From UBA5760 sp964649385 (GTDB lineage: Bacteria > Chloroflexota > Dehalococcoidia > Dehalococcoidales > UBA5760): DNA of 8,989 bases. How positions within the stretch are numbered: the first letter of the stretch is position 1; every line of letters begins with the position of its first letter. The position numbers and the translations under genes are program-made. Positions 6,348-8,989 of this stretch are shown piece by piece. Where the stretch lies: assembly GCA_964649385.1 (NCBI GenBank), contig CAZYRA010000048.1, positions 1 to 8,989 of the forward strand, read 5' to 3'. Under the pieces are notes generated by a model that saw only the letters and a program-made list of their open reading frames with translations, made no database searches and was not told the DNA's origin.

Positions 6348-6461
6348 ATGTTTTGGCATAGGAGAGGAACGTCACAAAAGGGCGAGAAGCAAAAGGCTGT
6401 CAAGAATATAGAAGGTGAACTGTTGGGGCTATATGGTGAGCCGACACGCTGTTACCCTTGA
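6348..6461 (+). pseudogene. N-terminal part of a frameshifted small gene (with 6415-6684)
   Basis: ATG 6348 opens a 37-codon frame beginning MFWHRRGTSQKGEKQKAVKN and continuing IEGELLGLYG before a stop at 6459-6461. If one G of the GGGG run at 6425-6428 is dropped, the frame continues without a break as ELLGYMVSRHAVTLDEL into the next frame, giving a single 111-aa protein. I remember small Dehalococcoidia-type proteins that begin MFW/MFF plus basic residues and end in SLDxHPELILYEG, which fits this join; that memory is not a search result. Either a sequencing error or a real mutation is possible; programmed +1 shifting is less likely. Confidence 0.6.
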
Positions 6462-6684
6462 TGAATTGCAGAACCTGAGACGTGTGGAGCGCGAGGTTGT
6501 CCTTGGGGATAAACCGCTGGGAATAATCATGGTTCGTATCTTCAATCCGGACATCACTAAGGAAAGGGATGTGACTATCGATGGTTACAGTAGTCTGGAT
6601 GGACACCCGGAATTAATCCTGTACGAGGGTCATTACCTGGACGTCAACGGTGAGGCGATGGATATAAAAATAGAGAAAAAATGA
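6415..6684 (+). CDS. Uncharacterised protein with SLDGHPELILYEG motif (frameshifted downstream part)
   Basis: The open frame runs from GTG 6415 (ATG 6433 is also possible, with GGGG four bases upstream). Neither start has a good Shine-Dalgarno, which supports the view that the true start is ATG 6348 in the other frame (see that entry). Recognisable segments are a helix VTLDELQNLRRVEREVVLG, strands GIIMVRIFNPD and RDVTIDGYSS, and the C-terminal SLDGHPELILYEGHYLDV. The family is small, soluble and of unknown function. The gene lies 24 bases before the second HesB/IscA-like gene. Confidence 0.7.
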   Translation: MNCWGYMVSRHAVTLDELQNLRRVEREVVLGDKPLGIIMVRIFNPDITKERDVTIDGYSSLDGHPELILYEGHYLDVNGEAMDIKIEKK

Positions 6685-6708
6685 GGGGAAAAGGTTCAGG
6701 AGGCTGGG

Positions 6709-6975
6709 GTGATAACCATAACCGAGCGTGCTAAAGAGGAATTGAAAGATGTGCTTGTTGCTGCCGAGGCTGAGCCATATGAAGGGCTAAGACTCCTGCC
6801 AACGTCAGAAGATGTATTTGAATTGATGCTGGATACCGAGATGTCCGGTGACTTGGTAATAGAGTATGAAGGTTATAAAGTGCTCCTTATCGGACTTGAG
6901 TACCTCAAGTTTCTGAACGGTAAAACGGTAGGCTGCTGTGATACGGAAGTTGGGTCTGTTTTGTTCGTGCGTTAA
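6709..6975 (+). CDS. HesB/IscA-like protein, divergent (copy 2)
   Basis: This 88-aa protein starts MITITERAKEELKDVL, the family's opening strand and helix. It continues GLRLLPTSEDVFELMLDTE, GDLVIEYEGYKVLLIG, then LEYLKFLNGKTVG, which keeps the 'yL.G..v' element of IscA proteins. The canonical first Cys (GCSG) is missing. A CysCys pair at 76-77 (VGCCDTEVG) lies near the position of the lost C-terminal motif but is not a match to CGCG. GTG 6709 is supported by AGGAGG at 6698-6703. Of the four copies this is the only one with any Cys near the canonical C-terminal site. Fold assignment comes from motif order, not from a search. Confidence 0.6.
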   Translation: MITITERAKEELKDVLVAAEAEPYEGLRLLPTSEDVFELMLDTEMSGDLVIEYEGYKVLLIGLEYLKFLNGKTVGCCDTEVGSVLFVR

Positions 6976-7004
6976 CCGTGAATAAAAGCCTAAGGAGGTT
7001 AAAA

Positions 7005-7277
7005 ATGCTAGATGTGACTGAAAGTGCCAAGCAAGAGATGAAAAGGCTATTATTCGCTCGTACTGAGGATCCAGACATTAGCTTGCGCTTAGAGGGCGAG
7101 CCCGGGCAATTTAGAATAAAGCTCGACAGTGAGGTGCCTGGTGACCAAGTCTTAGAATATGAGGGGGCGAAGGTGCTGCTGGTGGAACCCGCATTGGCCT
7201 TACTGCTTGAGGAAGCAAACCTCGATGTTCGAGATACTCCTGACGGCCCAAAATTGGTTGTTTTGGGGATTAAATAA
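7005..7277 (+). CDS. HesB/IscA-like protein lacking cysteines (copy 3)
   Basis: ATG 7005 is chosen over the in-frame GTG 6978 because AAGGAGG (6992-6998) sits six bases upstream of it and would otherwise be inside the gene. The 90-aa product begins MLDVTESAKQEMKRLL, then ISLRLEGEPGQFRIKLDSE, GDQVLEYEGAKVLLVE, and LDVRDTPDGPKLVV. It has no Cys at all, so it cannot use the IscA ligands. It is the closest relative of copy 4 at 7567: by eye about half of all positions are identical, and both end LDVxDTxDGPKLVV. The pair probably arose by local duplication, with the 7293 gene now in between. Role unknown; a scaffold or regulator derived from an Fe-S carrier fold is one idea. Confidence 0.65.
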   Translation: MLDVTESAKQEMKRLLFARTEDPDISLRLEGEPGQFRIKLDSEVPGDQVLEYEGAKVLLVEPALALLLEEANLDVRDTPDGPKLVVLGIK

Positions 7278-7292
7278 GAATGTGATGTCTAG

Positions 7293-7532
7293 GTGAAGGA
7301 AGAGAAACAATCAATAAGAACAGAATTAAGGGATTTTGGAGACAACAAAACCGTAGTCCTCTATACCAATGACAATCGGGTATGCAGGCAATTGCGAGAA
7401 TCAACCAAGCTCATCAAGATAGTCCAATACGAACAAGAACAAAGAGGAAAGCTAGCTCTAGTCGCGGTGGATCTTTATTTCCCCAAGGAGTGCCGAAAAT
7501 GGCTGAAAAAGAATATCGGAGTTCACACCTAA
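7293..7532 (+). CDS. Uncharacterised small protein (79 aa)
   Basis: No family is recognised. The start is GTG 7293, fifteen bases after the preceding gene, with a poor Shine-Dalgarno; translation may be coupled. The charged N-terminus leads into TVVLYTNDNRVCRQLREST, then KIVQYEQEQRGKLALVAVDL, then YFPKECRKWLKKNIG. The strand-helix-strand-helix order suggests a small alpha/beta fold. Cys 31 and Cys 67 are single. The protein is rich in Lys/Arg toward the end. It lies between the two most similar HesB/IscA-like copies. Confidence 0.65.
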   Translation: MKEEKQSIRTELRDFGDNKTVVLYTNDNRVCRQLRESTKLIKIVQYEQEQRGKLALVAVDLYFPKECRKWLKKNIGVHT

Positions 7533-7566
7533 AAAGTCAAGTAAAAAGCTAAAAGAGGAGGGAGCA

Positions 7567-7857
7567 ATGCTAACAGTGACCGAAAGCGCCAAGGGACTAT
7601 TGAAGGAAATCCTGACCGCTCATAGTGATGACCCCGAGATGGGCGTGAGATTGACATCGGATCCACAGGGGCAACTGGGCCTGGTACTGGGCAAGGAGCA
7701 ACCCGAAGACCAGGTAGTGGAGCACCAGGGGGTAAAAGCGCTGCTGGTGGCATCTGAATTAGCGCCGGCGTTAGAAGAGGTAACCCTGGATGTTCAGGAT
7801 ACCGACGACGGACCAAAGCTGGTCGTGCATAGAATAGCCGAACAGGAAGAAGAGTAA
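7567..7857 (+). CDS. HesB/IscA-like protein lacking cysteines (copy 4)
   Basis: The 96-aa product begins MLTVTESAKGLLKEIL, then GVRLTSDPQGQLGLVLG, DQVVEHQGVKALLVASE, LDVQDTDDGPKLVV, and ends in an acidic tail EQEEE. No Cys is present. AGGAGG at 7556-7561 is five bases before ATG 7567, a strong site. It is clearly paralogous to copy 3; identical blocks are VTESAK, DQV, DGPKLVV. The fold is inferred from shared pattern with copy 1, which matches HesB/IscA more fully. The codons here are more GC-rich than in the upstream genes. The next frame, the Lys-rich miniprotein, starts 13 bases later. Confidence 0.65.
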   Translation: MLTVTESAKGLLKEILTAHSDDPEMGVRLTSDPQGQLGLVLGKEQPEDQVVEHQGVKALLVASELAPALEEVTLDVQDTDDGPKLVVHRIAEQEEE

Positions 7858-7870
7858 AAGGTAGGCTATA

Positions 7871-7978
7871 GTGGCAAAGCAAAAAGATAAGAAGAGCGGT
7901 AAAAAGGCATACAGGCAAAGTTCTGCCTACCTTAAGAAGGGCTCGAAGAAGCCCAAAGGAGGCAAGAAAGGCGGATAG
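7871..7978 (+). CDS. Lys/Gly-rich miniprotein (35 aa)
   Basis: GTG 7871 opens MAKQKDKKSGKKAYRQSS, continues AYLKKGSKKPKGGKKGG and stops at TAG 7976-7978. There are 13 Lys plus one Arg, six Gly and one acidic residue in 35; the C-terminal half is nearly all K, G, S and P. An AGG at 7863-7865, within AAGGTAGG (7858-7865), stands five bases before the start. The composition resembles disordered tails of ribosomal or nucleoid proteins, suggesting nucleic acid binding, or a charge partner for the acidic-tailed protein encoded just upstream. It shares a K..Y[RH]...Y..S..K layout, loosely, with the 38-aa frame at 3810. Lys-rich composition cannot arise from a random frame here as easily as from a real gene, but the length is very short. 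Confidence 0.55.
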   Translation: MAKQKDKKSGKKAYRQSSAYLKKGSKKPKGGKKGG

Positions 7979-7994
7979 TGGTGGCCGAAGGCAT

Positions 7995-8025
7995 GTAAGC
8001 AAACGGGGAATTATCGTGTGCTTAC
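7995..8025 (+). repeat. Hairpin between the Lys-rich gene and the next gene
   Basis: GTAAGCAAACG (7995-8005) pairs with CGTGTGCTTAC (8015-8025): ten pairs of eleven with one A-G mismatch, loop of nine. A GC-rich stretch, not a T-run, follows, so it is not a standard terminator. It may be a processing or stability element or a protein-binding dyad. Confidence 0.5.
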
Positions 8026-8064
8026 TGCGCCGCGGTTCGTCTAAGAGGTGAGGGGCCGACGTAG

Positions 8065-8307
8065 ATGGAGTTGAGCAAAGATACTATGGATGTTATGGGA
8101 AAGCAATTTCTGAAATGCCAGCAGGAAGACTGCGAGTGGAATATAGGCTGGCTTGGTGGGAATAGCTGGGCCGAAAAGTCCGGCAAGGGCACCAGGATTT
8201 GCAACCTTGGGGTAAAAGCAATGATTGAGACTGAGGCGGTACCACCGGATGAGTGTCCCCAGGCGTCCGCTGTCCTCGAACTGGCTGGCGCTGAGTTTCG
8301 GTTCTAA
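8065..8307 (+). CDS. Cys-containing small protein (80 aa)
   Basis: No named family is recognised. Four Cys (18, 23, 46, 64) occur in KCQQEDCEWNIGW, TRICNLGVKAM and DECPQASAV, giving C-x4-C...C...CP. Together with the next Cys-rich gene this suggests a metal or Fe-S site, unproven. The ATG 8065 is preceded by AGAGGTGAGGGG, slightly far but usable. The first 15 residues (MELSKDTMDVMGKQF) look helical. After the TAA the same frame stays open for another 31 codons, see findings. Confidence 0.65.
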   Translation: MELSKDTMDVMGKQFLKCQQEDCEWNIGWLGGNSWAEKSGKGTRICNLGVKAMIETEAVPPDECPQASAVLELAGAEFRF

Positions 8308-8527
8308 AATCCAAGGGCAGAGCTCGTTTCCCTTAAGGAATTGGAGACGGGCGGTAAGCCGGCAAGACAAAAGGGAAATTTGGGAGGCCGGAAGGTTAAA
8401 TAGCCAGCCAGACGTGGACAAGGGGGGGGCACAATGAAAGGCTACTGTACCCCCATCGTGGTTTCTGACCAGAGTGCGGACTAATGAAAAGGAAAGTAGG
8501 TTGTCACCCGACCATGGAGACTGGAAA
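8308..8527. other. 220-base spacer with inverted repeat, G8 tract and tiny ORFs
   Basis: TTTCCCTT (8327-8334) and AAGGGAAA (8371-8378) are complementary and enclose a GC-rich stretch. A run of eight G lies at 8422-8429, just before ATG 8434, which opens 16 codons (MKGYCTPIVVSDQSAD). Its TAA overlaps ATG 8484, a 15-codon frame whose TGA overlaps the ATG at 8528. These may be chance, or translational coupling steps. No larger gene is supported on either strand. Confidence 0.4.
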
Positions 8528-8839
8528 ATGAGCGAAGTTTTGGATGAAGCCCAGGCAATACTGCAATGTAAGTCCTGTCCCTGGTATAAAAACTGTGTCA
8601 TGCCAATGCGGGTGACCGAGGAAGACATGAGAAGGCAGATGGAAGGTATGGCGGATAGCAACACGATTCCTGGTCTGCCATCCCAGGCTTCCGAATTCCT
8701 GTCAACCATGGCCGCGGCGGCGCAGAATTCACTCCTTGAGGGCTGCCCGGTACTCATTAATAGGCTGAGAAACAGCCCGGAATTTGCCGAGCAGATAAAA
8801 AGGATGATGCAACAATGGTCAAAAGAAGACGACCAGTAA
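8528..8839 (+). CDS. Cys-rich small protein (103 aa) upstream of the nuclease gene
   Basis: No named family. ATG 8528 is chosen over GTG 8474 because GGAGA is seven bases upstream and the 18 extra residues look unlike protein. The pattern C14-x2-C17-x5-C23 (ILQCKSCPWYKNCVMP) with C73-P (LLEGCPVLINRL) gives four Cys that could hold a Zn or an Fe-S cluster. Between them is an Ala/Met-rich helical stretch (SEFLSTMAAAAQNS), and the C-terminus is a charged helix (EFAEQIKRMMQQWSKEDD). There is no membrane segment. The stop is 18 bases before the BFN gene, so the two are likely co-translated; a shared role is possible but unproved. The ATG overlaps the stop of a 15-codon frame. Confidence 0.7.
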   Translation: MSEVLDEAQAILQCKSCPWYKNCVMPMRVTEEDMRRQMEGMADSNTIPGLPSQASEFLSTMAAAAQNSLLEGCPVLINRLRNSPEFAEQIKRMMQQWSKEDDQ

Positions 8840-8857
8840 GCTAATGGGGAGGTGATT

Positions 8858-8989
8858 ATGATAGAGGTGACCATTGACAGTATGGGGATTAGTACCATGA
8901 ATTATCAGCGTGTGGTAATCCTGAAGGAGCAGGCAGGCGAGCGCTATCTTCCAATCTGGATTGGTCCGGCTGAGGCTGATGCTATCGCC
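8858..8989 (+). CDS. BFN-domain (DUF151) bifunctional nuclease, 5' part
   Basis: The first 44 residues start MIEVTIDSMGISTMNYQRVV and continue ILKEQAGERYLPIWIGPAEADAIA, a direct match to the opening of the BFN/DUF151 family (the RYLPIWIGPxEAxAIA block is its hallmark). Members were named for nuclease activity in plant homologs; in bacteria the role is not well settled. GGAGGTGAT at 8848-8856 is an excellent ribosome binding site, one base before ATG 8858. The gene is cut by the window end; a full member is usually 130 to 200 residues. It follows the Cys-rich gene by 18 bases. Confidence 0.95.
   Translation, partial: MIEVTIDSMGISTMNYQRVVILKEQAGERYLPIWIGPAEADAIA

Noticed and set aside
7529..8002. 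- strand open frame (157 codons) rich in Pro and Leu
   Set aside because: Its Leu/Pro-rich content is the antisense image of the HesB-like copy 4 and the Lys-rich miniprotein; it has no independent support.
8225..8437. + strand open frame of 70 codons, Arg-rich
   Set aside because: It overlaps the 80-aa gene out of frame and has no ribosome site; it ends across the G8 tract.
8041..8898. Long - strand open frame (285 codons)
   Set aside because: It lies opposite the 80-aa gene, the 103-aa gene and the BFN start, each with good features on the + strand. Its translation is rich in Ser, Leu and Cys without a family pattern.
1..8989. CRISPR array, insertion sequence, tRNA or rRNA
   Set aside because: No regularly spaced direct repeats, no transposase or terminal inverted repeats, and no cloverleaf or rRNA-like conserved stretch were seen on either strand.

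Overview
This window reads as a chromosomal segment of a bacterium with mid-range GC, strong AGGAGG-type ribosome binding sites, frequent GTG starts, heavy AGG/AGA/ATA codon use and very short intergenic gaps. The style of the small genes, and a remembered resemblance of one of them to small proteins of Dehalococcoidia, suggests an anaerobic, sediment-type Chloroflexota. That placement is an inference, because no rRNA or other marker gene is present. Every gene I can support is on the + strand.

Region 1 (1-3720) holds three normal-sized, separately spaced genes. They are a soluble 322-aa coiled-coil protein of unknown role, an MgtE-type magnesium channel, and a NarL/LuxR-type response regulator with no kinase beside it. 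The regulator has a good sigma-70-like promoter (TTGACT, 17 bases, TAGACT) and a Shine-Dalgarno that can fold into a small hairpin. A 12-bp perfect hairpin with a GCAA loop closes this region and looks like an intrinsic terminator.

Region 2 (about 3810-8840) is a dense, co-directional run of about sixteen short genes (35 to 193 codons), most with their own ribosome binding site. It contains an SRPBCC-fold protein, a PRC-barrel-like protein, two CxxC...CxxC zinc-ribbon-type proteins, and four small proteins that look like HesB/IscA-fold paralogs without the canonical cysteines. It also contains two tiny Lys-rich proteins, two Cys-rich proteins, and several small proteins I cannot name. One gene (6348-6684) appears split by a single extra G in a GGGG run. 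No enzyme-sized gene interrupts the run.

Region 3 (8858-8989) is the start of a BFN/DUF151 'bifunctional nuclease' gene, cut by the window edge.

The item most worth attention is region 2. Its cysteine-less HesB/IscA-like proteins are interleaved with metal-ligand-type small proteins and Lys-rich miniproteins. This could be an undescribed small-protein system, but its function cannot be read from the sequence alone.
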